DNA of 64,000 nucleotides from positions 4,526,001 through 4,590,000 of the forward strand of contig CBDCGC010000003.1 in assembly GCA_965216585.1 (NCBI GenBank). The letters run 5' to 3'. Positions 1-7,645 of the stretch are shown here, piece by piece. Made by a program: the position numbers and the translations under genes. The notes under the pieces were generated by a model that was not told the DNA's origin, did no database searches, and saw nothing but the letters and a program-made list of their open reading frames with translations. Position 1 is the first letter of the stretch; each line of letters begins with the position of its first letter. The DNA is from CADEER01 sp965216585 (GTDB lineage: Bacteria > Desulfobacterota > Binatia > HRBIN30 > CADEER01).

Positions 1-670
1 CGCTCGCTTTGCAACCGGTGCGCACTTCGAGGCGTTGGGCGAGGGTATCGCAGATCGATCCGATGCCGCCGCCGAGTGCCAACATGTGCCAGCGGCGGGC
101 GTGGCGAACCAGAGCCTTGGCCAGGGCTGAGGACGCTTGCTCGGCGCCGAAATAGAAGAACGGCTCGACACCGGCGCGCAAGAGGTAGTGATAGGCGTTG
201 TCGCCGAGGGCGCGGCGGCCCCAGCTCTCGATCGTCGAGCCGCGATCGAGTCGAGCCAGCGTCGCCGGCTTGCCGATGTGCAGAGGCCGGCGCACGAAGC
301 TCTGGGCGAAGAGCGACAGGGCGCGCATCTTGCCGGAGAGATTGATCAGTGGGAAGTTCACGAGACGCCGCGCCGATCCCAGGTCGAGTGGCAGCTTGCC
401 GTAGGGCGTGGCGACGACGCCGTTCTGTTCGGCCGGCACGATGGTTTCGATCTGCAGCTCGGAGAGCAGGGCGAGGGTGGCATCGTAAAAGCTGGTCACG
501 AAGCTGGCCCCCGTGTTGACGACACAGCCGTGGACCAACTCCGTGCGCGTACGGCCGCCAAACGTGGCGTCGGCTTCGAGCACGGTCACGCGAATACCGG
601 CGTTGGCGAGTCGGAAGGCCGCGCAGAGGCCGGCGATCCCGCCGCCGACGACTATGCAGCTTCGACTCAT
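1..670 (-). CDS. FAD-dependent oxidoreductase (amine oxidase / protoporphyrinogen oxidase-like), C-terminus off the left edge
   Basis: Reading leftward from an ATG at 668-670, about 223 codons are open to the window edge. The N-terminus is a Rossmann FAD-binding fold: hydrophobic strand, GGGIAG at residues 9-14, the acidic residue ending the second strand in VLEAD (E32), then a GGR motif at 38-40. This is the layout of flavin amine oxidases, phytoene desaturases and protoporphyrinogen oxidases, which oxidise C-N or C-C bonds using FAD. The substrate cannot be read from this half of the protein, and the C-terminal FAD and substrate residues are outside the window. It is transcribed divergently from the small secreted protein at 807. 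The family is confident; the exact enzyme is not. Confidence 0.8.
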   Translation of the reverse strand, partial: MSRSCIVVGGGIAGLCAAFRLANAGIRVTVLEADATFGGRTRTELVHGCVVNTGASFVTSFYDATLALLSELQIETIVPAEQNGVVATPYGKLPLDLGSARRLVNFPLINLSGKMRALSLFAQSFVRRPLHIGKPATLARLDRGSTIESWGRRALGDNAYHYLLRAGVEPFFYFGAEQASSALAKALVRHARRWHMLALGGGIGSICDTLAQRLEVRTGCKAS

Positions 671-806
671 GCCAGCAGTGCTAGCTCGGATGATTTTGCG
701 AGTCGAGTCGGAGCGTAGGCGGTGTTTTGCGGGCAACTCGAATTTGCCAATTTTGGGATGACACGGTGGCGTTCAAGCGCTAGTCTAGACCGACGAGGAG
801 ATGGTG

Positions 807-1133
807 ATGAGTATGATCAAGAAGGCAGTCTGTGCGCTTTGCTTTGTGGTTTTGGCGGCTTCGCAGGTGTCGGCCCACGACGATCTCGGCGATCACGAAC
901 GCAAGCCGGGCTACTCACTGGCGGCGGCGCTTTCCAATGTATTGTACGTGCCGATTCGCCTGGCCTTTACCGTCGTCGGCGCCGAGCTGGGGGCTCTGAC
1001 CGGGTTTCTCACCGCCGGCAACATCGAGGCGGCCGGCGACGTCGCCAGTGTGTTCGACGGTACGCAGTTCCTGCAGCCCGAGCACGTCGAAGGCACCGAG
1101 CAGCAGCACTACGACACGCCGCTCTTCCCCTGA
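807..1133 (+). CDS. small secreted protein of unknown function
   Basis: This 108-residue protein has a clear Sec signal peptide: MSMIKK, then a hydrophobic core, then an SQVSA cleavage site before HDD. The mature part has a second hydrophobic, glycine-rich stretch (around VVGAELGALTGFLTAG) that could be a membrane-associating helix. I recognise no enzyme family. The start at 807 was chosen because GAGGAG at 795-800 lies 6 bases upstream. The ATG at 801 directly abuts that Shine-Dalgarno and the ATG at 813 is too far from it. The hydrophobic glycine-rich segment after a His/Asp-rich mature N-terminus recalls small envelope proteins, but this is only a description. Confidence 0.6.
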   Translation: MSMIKKAVCALCFVVLAASQVSAHDDLGDHERKPGYSLAAALSNVLYVPIRLAFTVVGAELGALTGFLTAGNIEAAGDVASVFDGTQFLQPEHVEGTEQQHYDTPLFP

Positions 1134-1192
1134 CCATTATTCTCATCCGCGGCCGTTCGACATCTGAAGAGCCCGCCATCTGAGGTCGGTCG

Positions 1193-2215
1193 ATGTCGCC
1201 GGTCGTGTCCGACGGGGTGGGGACGATTCTCGGCGGCGTCGCGCTGTGGGTCGCCGGCTTGATCTTCTTCGATGCCGTGCACGTAGTGCTGCACGCCATG
1301 CTGAGATCCCGCTCGGCTCTGTTGCGATCTCTGGCCTGGCCGCACGCCGTGCACCATCGCTGGCTCGATCGAGAGTTGGAGATCCACCGGGATCTCCAGT
1401 CGGCCAACGTGTGGTGTCACCTGGTGCCGGAGTACCTCACGCAGTTGGCCTTTGCCGCCGTCGCATCGTTGTTCGTCGCGCCCCGGGCGGCGGCGCTCTG
1501 CGCCGTCCTGCAAACCGCCGTCTTCATCGGCTTGCTCACCTACCGCGGGCTCGACATCAACCACCGGCCGATCGAGATGCTCGACGCCTACCGGCCGTCG
1601 TGGCTGCCGCTGCCGGCCTATCACGCGCTTCATCACGTCTACCCCGACGCCTACTTCGCCTCGTACGCCAAGGTGGTCGACTGGATCGCCGGCGGCGGTG
1701 CGATGCTGGGCGGGTTGCGCTACGCGATGCAGGGATCCGAGACCGAGATCGGCCGTGCCCTGCGCGAGCAGATCGAGCACCACGGAGCCGCGGAAGTCAC
1801 GGCCGTCGCCTCTGCCGCTGCCGTCGGAGCTGCGGTCGACGTCCTGGTGCTCTGCGAGGTCGAGAGCTCGAGCGAGGCGGAGTGGGTCGAATCGTACATC
1901 GCAGCGACGCGCAGGCGCCGGCTGCCGCCGCGAGTGTGGGTGGTGCAAGCGCCGCCGGCGAGCGGAATCGCGCGCCACTATCACGGCGACCGCCGTGTCA
2001 GCTACCGAGCCATCTTGCTGCCCGACGCAGTGCGCGACGACCTGGAAAGCTGCCGGCATGCCGCGCGTGCGATTTTATTCTGGGCCCGGCGCGGCTTCCA
2101 CGTCATCCCGGCGACGCCGGCGGCGTGGCGTGCCGCCCGCAACTTCCGTCGCCTCCAGCCCGAGCCGCCGCCCGGCCTCGGGCGCATTCGCTCTCGCGTC
2201 GCCACAGCAACGTAG
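1193..2215 (+). CDS. sterol desaturase / fatty acid hydroxylase family membrane protein with a C-terminal extra domain
   Basis: This 340-residue protein has an N-terminal membrane half carrying the histidine clusters of the di-iron fatty acid hydroxylase/sterol desaturase superfamily: HVVLH near residue 30, HAVHH near 51, then HALHHVYPDAY near 144. These ligate a non-haem di-iron centre that hydroxylates or desaturates lipids. From about residue 190 the protein continues for 150 residues as a soluble alpha/beta-looking segment (AAVDVLVLCEV, RVWVVQAPP), unlike the compact classical enzymes. It resembles the two-domain proteins annotated in some bacteria as sterol desaturase/short-chain dehydrogenase. 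I do not see an intact dinucleotide-binding glycine motif, so the second function is unassigned. The lipid substrate is unknown. Confidence 0.65.
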   Translation: MSPVVSDGVGTILGGVALWVAGLIFFDAVHVVLHAMLRSRSALLRSLAWPHAVHHRWLDRELEIHRDLQSANVWCHLVPEYLTQLAFAAVASLFVAPRAAALCAVLQTAVFIGLLTYRGLDINHRPIEMLDAYRPSWLPLPAYHALHHVYPDAYFASYAKVVDWIAGGGAMLGGLRYAMQGSETEIGRALREQIEHHGAAEVTAVASAAAVGAAVDVLVLCEVESSSEAEWVESYIAATRRRRLPPRVWVVQAPPASGIARHYHGDRRVSYRAILLPDAVRDDLESCRHAARAILFWARRGFHVIPATPAAWRAARNFRRLQPEPPPGLGRIRSRVATAT

Positions 2216-2274
2216 AAACCCAGGCGCCGCGCCACCTTGCGACCCCGAGTAGCGCGTGTTAACCGAAACGGCGA

Positions 2275-2348
2275 GCGCCCTTAGCTCAGCTGGATAGAGC
2301 ATCTGACTACGAATCAGAAGGTCGTGTGTTCGAATCACGCAGGGCGCG
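2275..2348 (+). tRNA. tRNA-Arg (anticodon ACG)
   Basis: A complete 74-nt cloverleaf can be folded. The acceptor stem pairs GCGCCCT (2275-2281) with AGGGCGC (2341-2347), with G at the discriminator. The anticodon stem TCTGA/TCAGA encloses CTACGAA with anticodon ACG. The T arm carries TTCGAAT between GTGTG and CACGC. ACG is read as ICG after deamination and decodes CGU/CGC/CGA. CCA is not encoded. A strong hairpin terminator follows six bases later. The gene marks the start of the accessory region containing AbiE. Confidence 0.95.
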
Positions 2349-2353
2349 CTAGC

Positions 2354-2386
2354 AGAACCCCTTGATGTTCAAGGGGTTCTGTCTTT
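2354..2386 (+). terminator. Rho-independent terminator of tRNA-Arg
   Basis: A perfect 12-bp inverted repeat, AGAACCCCTTGA / TCAAGGGGTTCT, with a 3-nt loop (TGT) spans 2354-2380 and is followed by GTCTTTT. It lies immediately downstream of the tRNA and has the layout of an intrinsic terminator. Confidence 0.85.
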
Positions 2387-2502
2387 TCTGGCGCCACTGG
2401 CCGACCGCAGGAGTCAACAGCGGGGTCGGACCAACGCAACTCGTTGAGAACGTTTCGTTCCGTAGCGATTTCTGAGCCGTTTTCGTCGTTGCGGGCACCA
2501 TT

Positions 2503-2664
2503 TCACCCCCAGAATCGTTGCCGTAGGCGGGCTCCTTTTTCTCGCATGAGGTTGCCTAGCTGCAGTGGAGCGTGGATCCAGGGCCGGCGATGCGGAACGT
2601 TGTGGCGCAGCCGTTCAAGAGCTCGGTGCTCGGAATCGGGTTCGCTGGGGTCGGAGCGGCTCAT
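2503..2664 (-). CDS. possible 53-residue hypothetical protein or gene remnant
   Basis: An open frame starts MSRSDPSEPD and ends RLRQRFWG. It is basic and arginine-rich, and lies between the tRNA-Arg terminator and the AbiE promoter. No Shine-Dalgarno sequence is visible and the product resembles no family I know. It could be the tail of a decayed gene. The rest of 2390-2680 holds nothing else I can support. Confidence 0.25.
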   Translation of the reverse strand: MSRSDPSEPDSEHRALERLRHNVPHRRPWIHAPLQLGNLMREKGARLRQRFWG

Positions 2665-2680
2665 TTTGGTCTGATACGCT

Positions 2681-2713
2681 TGCAAAAAGAAACGCATAGC
2701 GTTACTTTTTGCA
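2681..2713. promoter_or_regulatory. 15-bp near-perfect palindrome at the abiE promoter (candidate AbiEi operator)
   Basis: TGCAAAAAGAAACGC (2681-2695) and GCGTTACTTTTTGCA (2699-2713) form an inverted repeat with one mismatch around a 3-nt centre (ATA). The right arm overlaps the start of the GCAGGAGG ribosome-binding site that serves the GTG at 2726. AbiEi antitoxins of characterised AbiE systems repress their own operon by binding inverted repeats in the promoter, so this is the natural operator candidate. As RNA it could also fold and occlude the ribosome-binding site. Confidence 0.6.
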
Positions 2714-2725
2714 GGAGGTTTTGCA

Positions 2726-3520
2726 GTGGCGAGTCCGGGCACTCTATACGAATGGGTTGAGGCGCTACCGGAGAGTGGCCGGTACGTGTTTTCCCGTTCG
2801 GATGCGCAGAGCGTGACTGACAGGTCCGACGCGGCGATCAAGATGACGCTGTACCGGCTCAAGAAGAACGGTGCGATCGTCAGTCCGCGCCGCGACTTCT
2901 TTGTCGTCGTGCCGCGCGAGTACCGGTCGGCAGGGAGCCCACCGGCGAGCTGGTTCATCGACGATCTCATGCGCCATCGAGGGCGGCAGTACTACGTAGC
3001 GCTGCTCAGCGCCGCCGCGTTGCACGGTGCCGGACATCAGCAGCCGATAGCGCTCCAGGTCATCACCGACGCCGTGGAGCGCGATGCGGAGGTGGGGCGG
3101 GTGCGGGTCGAGTTCCACGTGAGCAACCTCGTCGAAGGGGCGGCCACGGAGCGCGTTCAGACCGAGACGGGAAGCATGGTGGTCTCGACGCCGGAGACCA
3201 CGGCCTTCGACGTCGTCCGCTTCCCGGCCTCATGCGGCTACTGGAGCAACGTTGCGACGGTGCTCGGCGAGCTCGCGGAGAAACTCGATGCCGACAAGCT
3301 CGTTGCCGGTGCGTCGCGGGTCGCCCGGAGCGATGTCCAACGGCTTGGCTGGCTGCTCGACCTCGTGGAGGAAACCGCGCTCGCCGACGCCCTTGCGGAG
3401 GCCCTCGACGGCGCGCGGCTCCTGCCGACACCCCTGACCAGTGCGCGCGACAGCGCCGGCGCGCCAATCGACCTGCGCTGGCGGGTGCTCGTGAACGATG
3501 AAGTGGAGCCGGACCTGTGA
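2726..3520 (+). CDS. abiEi: AbiEi-family type IV antitoxin / autorepressor
   Basis: This 264-residue protein has the AbiEi layout. An N-terminal winged-helix DNA-binding domain covers roughly residues 5-70 (SDAAIKMTLYRLKKNGAIV, then a beta wing with FFVVVP). A larger C-terminal antitoxin domain follows (YYVALLSAAALHGAGHQQP, then TPETTAFDVVR), typical of the AbiEi C-terminal families. In AbiE systems this protein counteracts the AbiEii toxin without stably binding it and represses the operon. The start is the GTG at 2726, with GCAGGAGG seven bases upstream. The stop overlaps the next start by four bases (GTGA), so the pair is translationally coupled. The upstream palindrome at 2681-2713 fits autoregulation. 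Confidence 0.85.
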   Translation: MASPGTLYEWVEALPESGRYVFSRSDAQSVTDRSDAAIKMTLYRLKKNGAIVSPRRDFFVVVPREYRSAGSPPASWFIDDLMRHRGRQYYVALLSAAALHGAGHQQPIALQVITDAVERDAEVGRVRVEFHVSNLVEGAATERVQTETGSMVVSTPETTAFDVVRFPASCGYWSNVATVLGELAEKLDADKLVAGASRVARSDVQRLGWLLDLVEETALADALAEALDGARLLPTPLTSARDSAGAPIDLRWRVLVNDEVEPDL

Positions 3521-4341
3521 TCCCGAAAGCGAGTATCACTGCGTGGCGAAAGACCGCGCCCTGGGGTGAGGACTGGCAGGTCGAGCAGGATCTCATCCTC
3601 TCGCGTACTCTGGTCGAGCTGTTCAGCCGAACGCCGGTTGCCGAGCAAGCGGTGTTCCGAGGCGGCACCGCGCTTCATAAGCTCTTCTTTGATCCTCCCG
3701 GTCGCTACTCCGAGGACATCGACCTCGTCCAGCGGGAGGCGGGACCGATCGGACCACTGATCGACGAGATCCGCGCCGCCCTGGATCCCTGGCTCGGTCC
3801 GCCGAAGTGGAAGGCCGGCAAGGGCCGCTTCACCCTCTCTTACCTCTTTGAGACGACGATGGCACCGGTCGTCCGGGCTCGTGTGAAGCTCGAGATCAAC
3901 ACTCGGGAGCACTTCGCCGTCCATGGATTCGCCTCGCGTTCTTTCGAGGTCGAGAACAGCTGGTTCTCCGGGTCCGCGGAGATCGCGACGTACACGATGC
4001 CCGAGCTCCTCGGGACGAAATTGCGAGCGCTCTACCAGCGCAAGAAGGGGCGCGATCTCTTCGATCTCGACCAGGCGCTCGAACATCCCGAGTTCGATGG
4101 CGACCTGCTGCTCGTGGCGTTCAACGAGTATACGAGGTTCGGCGGCAGACCGATCACGCGGGCGCACTTCGAAGCGAACATGGCGGCGAAGATCACCGAC
4201 GCGCCGTTCTTGAGAGATGTTCCGCCGTTGCTCAGGACTGGGATTGATCACCAGCCCGCTGAGGCCTGGTCTCGTGTTCACGCGGCGCTAGTCAGTCGCC
4301 TGCCGGGCGACCCGTGGAAGGGGGCCGACGATGCGGAGTGA
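3517..4341 (+). CDS. abiEii: AbiEii-family nucleotidyltransferase toxin
   Basis: This 274-residue protein carries the DNA polymerase beta-like nucleotidyltransferase signature of AbiEii toxins: FRGGTALHKL near residue 47, then RYSEDIDLV near 63, giving the G-G/S...D-x-D metal and NTP site. A later conserved region, TYTMPELLGTKLRALYQR then KGRDLFDL, matches the family's structural core. Members stop growth by transferring nucleotides, in some cases onto tRNA, and provide abortive phage defence. The GTG start overlaps the antitoxin stop by four bases. Length is normal and all visible motifs are intact, so the system looks functional. Confidence 0.88.
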   Translation: MIPKASITAWRKTAPWGEDWQVEQDLILSRTLVELFSRTPVAEQAVFRGGTALHKLFFDPPGRYSEDIDLVQREAGPIGPLIDEIRAALDPWLGPPKWKAGKGRFTLSYLFETTMAPVVRARVKLEINTREHFAVHGFASRSFEVENSWFSGSAEIATYTMPELLGTKLRALYQRKKGRDLFDLDQALEHPEFDGDLLLVAFNEYTRFGGRPITRAHFEANMAAKITDAPFLRDVPPLLRTGIDHQPAEAWSRVHAALVSRLPGDPWKGADDAE

Positions 4342-4475
4342 TCTCTTCGGTTTCCCGGCCTTGTCGGCCGGGGTTGGAGACATCGGCGGCGGGTTTCGCT
4401 AGAAACACGACCGTGTTGAGGTGTCGAAACGGGGACGGACCTTTCGCCGCGATGCGGCGAGTTGGAGGCGGCGGG

Positions 4476-5324
4476 ATGGGCGTGGCGTTGGCCGTGCTCC
4501 TCGTCTTTTACGCTTGTGGCGATGACGACGGATCCGCGGGCGGTCGCTGCGCTGGTGCTGGGGTGGCCGGAACGCGCACGGTGACCGTCGATGCGGGCGG
4601 TTTGCAGCGCAGCTTCGTGTTGTCGGTTCCCGACTCGGCTCTGCGCGGTGAAGCGGTGCCGTTGGTGGTTCTCTTCCACGGCGTGTTGGCCGACGGTGCG
4701 AGCATTCTCGATCTGACCGGCATGGCCGAGAAGGGTGCGGCGGAGGGATTCATTACCGTCGCGGGCGACGGTATCGGACGTTCCTGGAACGCCGGTCTGT
4801 GCTGCGATCCGGCGGCGGCGATGGAGGTCGACGACGTCGCCTTTGCGCGCGCCATGATCGAGGCGGTCGAGGCGGAATACTGCATCGACCGAGATCGGGT
4901 TTTCGCTACCGGATTCTCCAACGGTGCGGCGATGACGTTCCGCTTGTTGTGCGAGGCGCGTGAGCTCTTTGCCGCCTTTGCTCCGGTGGCGGGATCGCTG
5001 GCCTTGATCCCGTGCGAACCGAGCGCGGCGACGCCGGTCGAGATCATCAACAGCGTCGACGATCCGGTCGTTCCCTTTGCGCTCGGCGAATTTTCGCTGA
5101 CGACTTCGGTTGAGTTCAACGGCTGCGGCGAAAGCCTCCTTCGCGAAGAAGTCGCGGCCAACACCACCTGCGAAGTCGCGACCGAGTGCAGCGGTGGTGT
5201 GCGCACGGCGCTGTGCGCCGTCGAAGGGCTCAGTCATCAATGGCCCGGCGGCAGCGACGACGTCGATGGGGCGTTCGCCGCGACGGATCACATCTGGGAC
5301 TTCTTCGGCGCCGCGACGCGCTGA
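4476..5324 (+). CDS. secreted PHB depolymerase / feruloyl-esterase-type alpha/beta hydrolase, probable lipoprotein
   Basis: This 282-residue protein starts with a short hydrophobic segment ending FYACGDDDG, which suggests lipidation at the cysteine. The body is the LpqC/PHB-depolymerase-like hydrolase fold. LFHGV forms the oxyanion region, GFSNGA is the nucleophile elbow with the catalytic serine, SVDDP carries the catalytic aspartate, and GLSHQWPGG the histidine. The family hydrolyses polyesters or feruloyl and acetyl esters outside the cytoplasm. Conserved cysteine pairs (LCCD, CGE, TTCE, TECS) suggest disulfides. The ATG at 4476 has GGAGG about eight bases upstream; the open frame further upstream overlaps abiEii and lacks a signal. 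The natural polymer is unknown. Confidence 0.78.
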   Translation: MGVALAVLLVFYACGDDDGSAGGRCAGAGVAGTRTVTVDAGGLQRSFVLSVPDSALRGEAVPLVVLFHGVLADGASILDLTGMAEKGAAEGFITVAGDGIGRSWNAGLCCDPAAAMEVDDVAFARAMIEAVEAEYCIDRDRVFATGFSNGAAMTFRLLCEARELFAAFAPVAGSLALIPCEPSAATPVEIINSVDDPVVPFALGEFSLTTSVEFNGCGESLLREEVAANTTCEVATECSGGVRTALCAVEGLSHQWPGGSDDVDGAFAATDHIWDFFGAATR

Positions 5325-5351
5325 CCAGACGACGGCGACATCGTTGGTCGC

Positions 5352-6716
5352 TTACTCGTCGGCGGTGATGTAGCCGAGGTTGCGCAGGGCCTCGAGGTCT
5401 TCTTCCTCGAGCCGCGGCGGGTTGGCGGTGGGAATCTCGAGCGAGGCCTTCCACCTGGCGAGCGCCGTCGCCAGACGTTTGACGACTCCGGGGAAGGTGG
5501 CGGACAAGTCGTCCGTCTCTTGGGGGTCGATGCTCATGTTGTAGAGCTCGATGCGATTGCCGGCGCCGAGCGGATCCCAGCCGGGTGCGTTGAAGGACAA
5601 GCGGTCCGCGCTCCTGGCCGTGCGCAGCAGGAGCTTCCACTGCCGATCGCGCACGGCGAGCTCGTGGTGGCCGTCCTCGAAGTAGTAGCGGCTGTGGAAG
5701 GTGTGCCCGCGCTGGCGGCGATGGTCGGCGCCGGTGAGGAGGGGGAGAAGGCTCTCGCCGCGCGCCGCTTCGTCGTCGACGCCGGCGAGCTCGAGGATGG
5801 TCTTGCGCAGGTCGAGCAAGTCGACCGGCTCGCGTACCCGCCGCGCCGCGGCGATCGCCGGCGCATCGATGATCAACGGAATGCGCAGCACCTCGTCGTA
5901 CATGACGTCCTGGTGTCCGTGTATGCCGTGCTCGCCGAAGGCTTCGCCGTGATCGGCGGTGAAAACGAAGAGCACGTCATCCCAGGCGTTGTGCGCCTGC
6001 AGGTGGCCGATGAGGTTGGAGAAGCTCTCGTCGACGGTTCGCACCTCGGCGTCATACGGCAAGACTCCATGCTTGCGATGAGGATTGTCCGGCGAATACG
6101 GCAGGTGGGGATCCATGTCGTGGATCCACAGAAAGAACCGGTCGTGTGTGCTCTCCTCGATCCAGCGCAGTGCTTCGACCTCGGGAATGGCGAAGGGGAT
6201 CTTGTGCTCACCGTCGAGGGTGCGATCGATGGTCGCCGGGTAGACCTCGTCGAAGCCGCGGGTGAAGCCCATTTCGGGCTGGAGGAGAACGAAGTGGCTG
6301 TTGAAGCTGGCTGTATGGTATCCCTCGGCGCGCAGCCTTTCGGCCAGAGTCTGCCACTGCGATGCGATACCGGTTTCGTTGGTGTAGACCGCCATCTCGC
6401 TCGGATATCTGCCGGTGAACAGCGAAGCGAGCGACGGAACCGTCCACGGTGCCGGCGCCCAGGCGCGGTCGAAGACCACGGCGTCGCGCGCCCAGGCGTC
6501 GATGTGCGGGGAGGTGCCGCCCGTGTGTCCGTAGACTCCGAGGCGATCGGCACGCAGGGTGTCGACGGTGAACAATACGATCTTGTCGGCTCGCCACCCG
6601 CGATGGTCCGAATCTCTCCGCACGTCGCGCTGCGGGTTTGACGCGCCTTGCTCGTCGTGGAGATAGGCGGCCGCGGCGGCTGCGATCAGGGCGATCGCGA
6701 ATATACGTAACCACAT
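5352..6716 (-). CDS. membrane-anchored sulfatase-like hydrolase with Thr at the nucleophile position
   Basis: This alkaline-phosphatase-superfamily protein of 454 residues has an N-terminal signal anchor (MWLRIFAIALIAAAAAAY). The metal-binding start is FTVDTLRAD and the nucleophile region reads PWTVPSLASLFTG, with Thr (about residue 92) where true sulfatases have Cys or Ser for formylglycine conversion. WIHDMDPH and TADHGEAFGEHG supply further metal ligands. A threonine nucleophile occurs in phosphoglycerol transferases and some uncharacterised sulfatase-like enzymes, so it may cleave phosphate or phosphonate esters rather than sulfate. An alternative GTG at 6755 would add a basic leader. It converges with the esterase at 4476. 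Confidence 0.75.
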   Translation of the reverse strand: MWLRIFAIALIAAAAAAYLHDEQGASNPQRDVRRDSDHRGWRADKIVLFTVDTLRADRLGVYGHTGGTSPHIDAWARDAVVFDRAWAPAPWTVPSLASLFTGRYPSEMAVYTNETGIASQWQTLAERLRAEGYHTASFNSHFVLLQPEMGFTRGFDEVYPATIDRTLDGEHKIPFAIPEVEALRWIEESTHDRFFLWIHDMDPHLPYSPDNPHRKHGVLPYDAEVRTVDESFSNLIGHLQAHNAWDDVLFVFTADHGEAFGEHGIHGHQDVMYDEVLRIPLIIDAPAIAAARRVREPVDLLDLRKTILELAGVDDEAARGESLLPLLTGADHRRQRGHTFHSRYYFEDGHHELAVRDRQWKLLLRTARSADRLSFNAPGWDPLGAGNRIELYNMSIDPQETDDLSATFPGVVKRLATALARWKASLEIPTANPPRLEEEDLEALRNLGYITADE

Positions 6717-6794
6717 GGTGGGGAGTCGCTTCCGTTTCGACCGCGGTGCCTGCACTGGTGCTCATACCACAGCTGCATGACACCGCCCACTCGA

Positions 6795-6856
6795 CCACGG
6801 AGAAGAGATTTTGAACCACGGAGGACACGGAGATCCACGGAGAAGGGACTTTGAAC
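6795..6856. repeat. 22-bp imperfect direct repeat
   Basis: CCACGGAGAAGAGATTTTGAAC (6795-6816) recurs as CCACGGAGAAGGGACTTTGAAC (6835-6856) with two mismatches, and a third partial CCACGGAG-like stretch lies between them. The repeats fill the gap between the sulfatase start and the VapC toxin. No function is evident. Confidence 0.6.
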
Positions 6857-6876
6857 TGAAGTGGCTTGGTGAGGCG

Positions 6877-7281
6877 TCAATTCCGATAGGCTCTGACATC
6901 CAGTCCCGGGACGCGCCGGAAGTGTTTTGTGTCTCCACTCACGATCGGCACCTCATTGGCCAGGGCGGTCGCCGCGATCCAGAGATCGTTGGTTCCAATC
7001 AGTCTCCCTCGCCGGCGCAACTCCGTTGTGATCTCCGCGTAGACGAGAGCTACGCTTTCATCAATCGGTAGCGCTTCGTGGGTCTCGCGAACCAATCGTA
7101 GGACGTCGTGCTCGATGTCGGAGAAACCCTCGGCAAACTCGGCCAGTGCCGCTGCCGACAAACACAGGCGCGCGGACCCAATCGTTTTCAGAAACGAGTG
7201 CGCCGGTCCCTCGGTCTTTGCTCGCCGCTCCCGCTGAAAGTCGATGAGGAAGGAGGTATCAAAGCTCAGTCGCTCCGCCAT
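6877..7281 (-). CDS. vapC: VapC-family PIN-domain toxin (VapBC pair 1)
   Basis: This 134-residue PIN-domain ribonuclease has its metal-binding acidic residues spaced as in VapC: D in FDTSFLID near the start, E in ALAEFAEG mid-protein, and D in GTNDLWIAATAL and SGDTKHF near the end. Such toxins cleave tRNA or rRNA when freed from their antitoxin. The ATG start lies inside the end of the upstream antitoxin gene (16-base overlap), so the two are co-translated. Length and catalytic residues look normal. Confidence 0.88.
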   Translation of the reverse strand: MAERLSFDTSFLIDFQRERRAKTEGPAHSFLKTIGSARLCLSAAALAEFAEGFSDIEHDVLRLVRETHEALPIDESVALVYAEITTELRRRGRLIGTNDLWIAATALANEVPIVSGDTKHFRRVPGLDVRAYRN

Positions 7282-7523
7282 GGATCCTCCGGCGGTGTGT
7301 CTGCACGCTGTGTCTGATCCAGACGCTCGAGCGTCTCGTCATCAAGCACCGGCGCCGCCGCCGATCGCTCCAACAAGACAGCGGCGCACCGAGTGTCCTC
7401 GTCCCAACGCGCCCGGTGGATCACCTTGGAAAAAGACTCATTCGGCGACAGCCGTGCCTGGTTGAGACGGTCATACGCCTTTATGTCGATGGAGATTGTT
7501 TTCGTTGCCACACATGTATGCAT
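7266..7523 (-). CDS. vapB: VapB-type antitoxin (VapBC pair 1)
   Basis: The N-terminus, VATKTISIDIKAYDRL, matches the short antitoxins paired with this PIN subgroup, which form an N-terminal DNA-binding dimer and wrap the toxin with an acidic C-terminal tail. The family usually begins MATKTISID, which would place the start at the GTG at 7511. An ATG at 7523 is the nearest conventional start, and a further in-frame start exists at 7589. No clear Shine-Dalgarno separates these options. It overlaps the toxin by 16 bases. A palindrome (7512-7529) sits exactly on the candidate start codons. Confidence 0.75.
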   Translation of the reverse strand: MHTCVATKTISIDIKAYDRLNQARLSPNESFSKVIHRARWDEDTRCAAVLLERSAAAPVLDDETLERLDQTQRADTPPEDPWRSD

Positions 7524-7529
7524 GCATGT
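7512..7529. promoter_or_regulatory. palindrome over the VapB start, candidate autoregulatory site
   Basis: ACATGTATGCATGCATGT is close to its own reverse complement, built on TGCATGCA with ACATGT arms. It covers the possible start codons of the antitoxin gene read on the minus strand. VapBC complexes repress their own promoters through such sites. Confidence 0.4.
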
Positions 7530-7645
7530 ATTCTTTCTTGCGGACAAGAACCTCGTGGCGAGAAAATACAGAGGCACGGGGATGTTCATCGTTCGGACGC
7601 ATCTTTGTGGCGTCGGGGTGTAGGGGCTAGTGTGGCCCTACGGCG

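Noticed and set aside
1109..2059. Large minus-strand frame opposite the desaturase-like gene
   Set aside because: The plus strand has intact His motifs and a signal of coding; the minus product has none.
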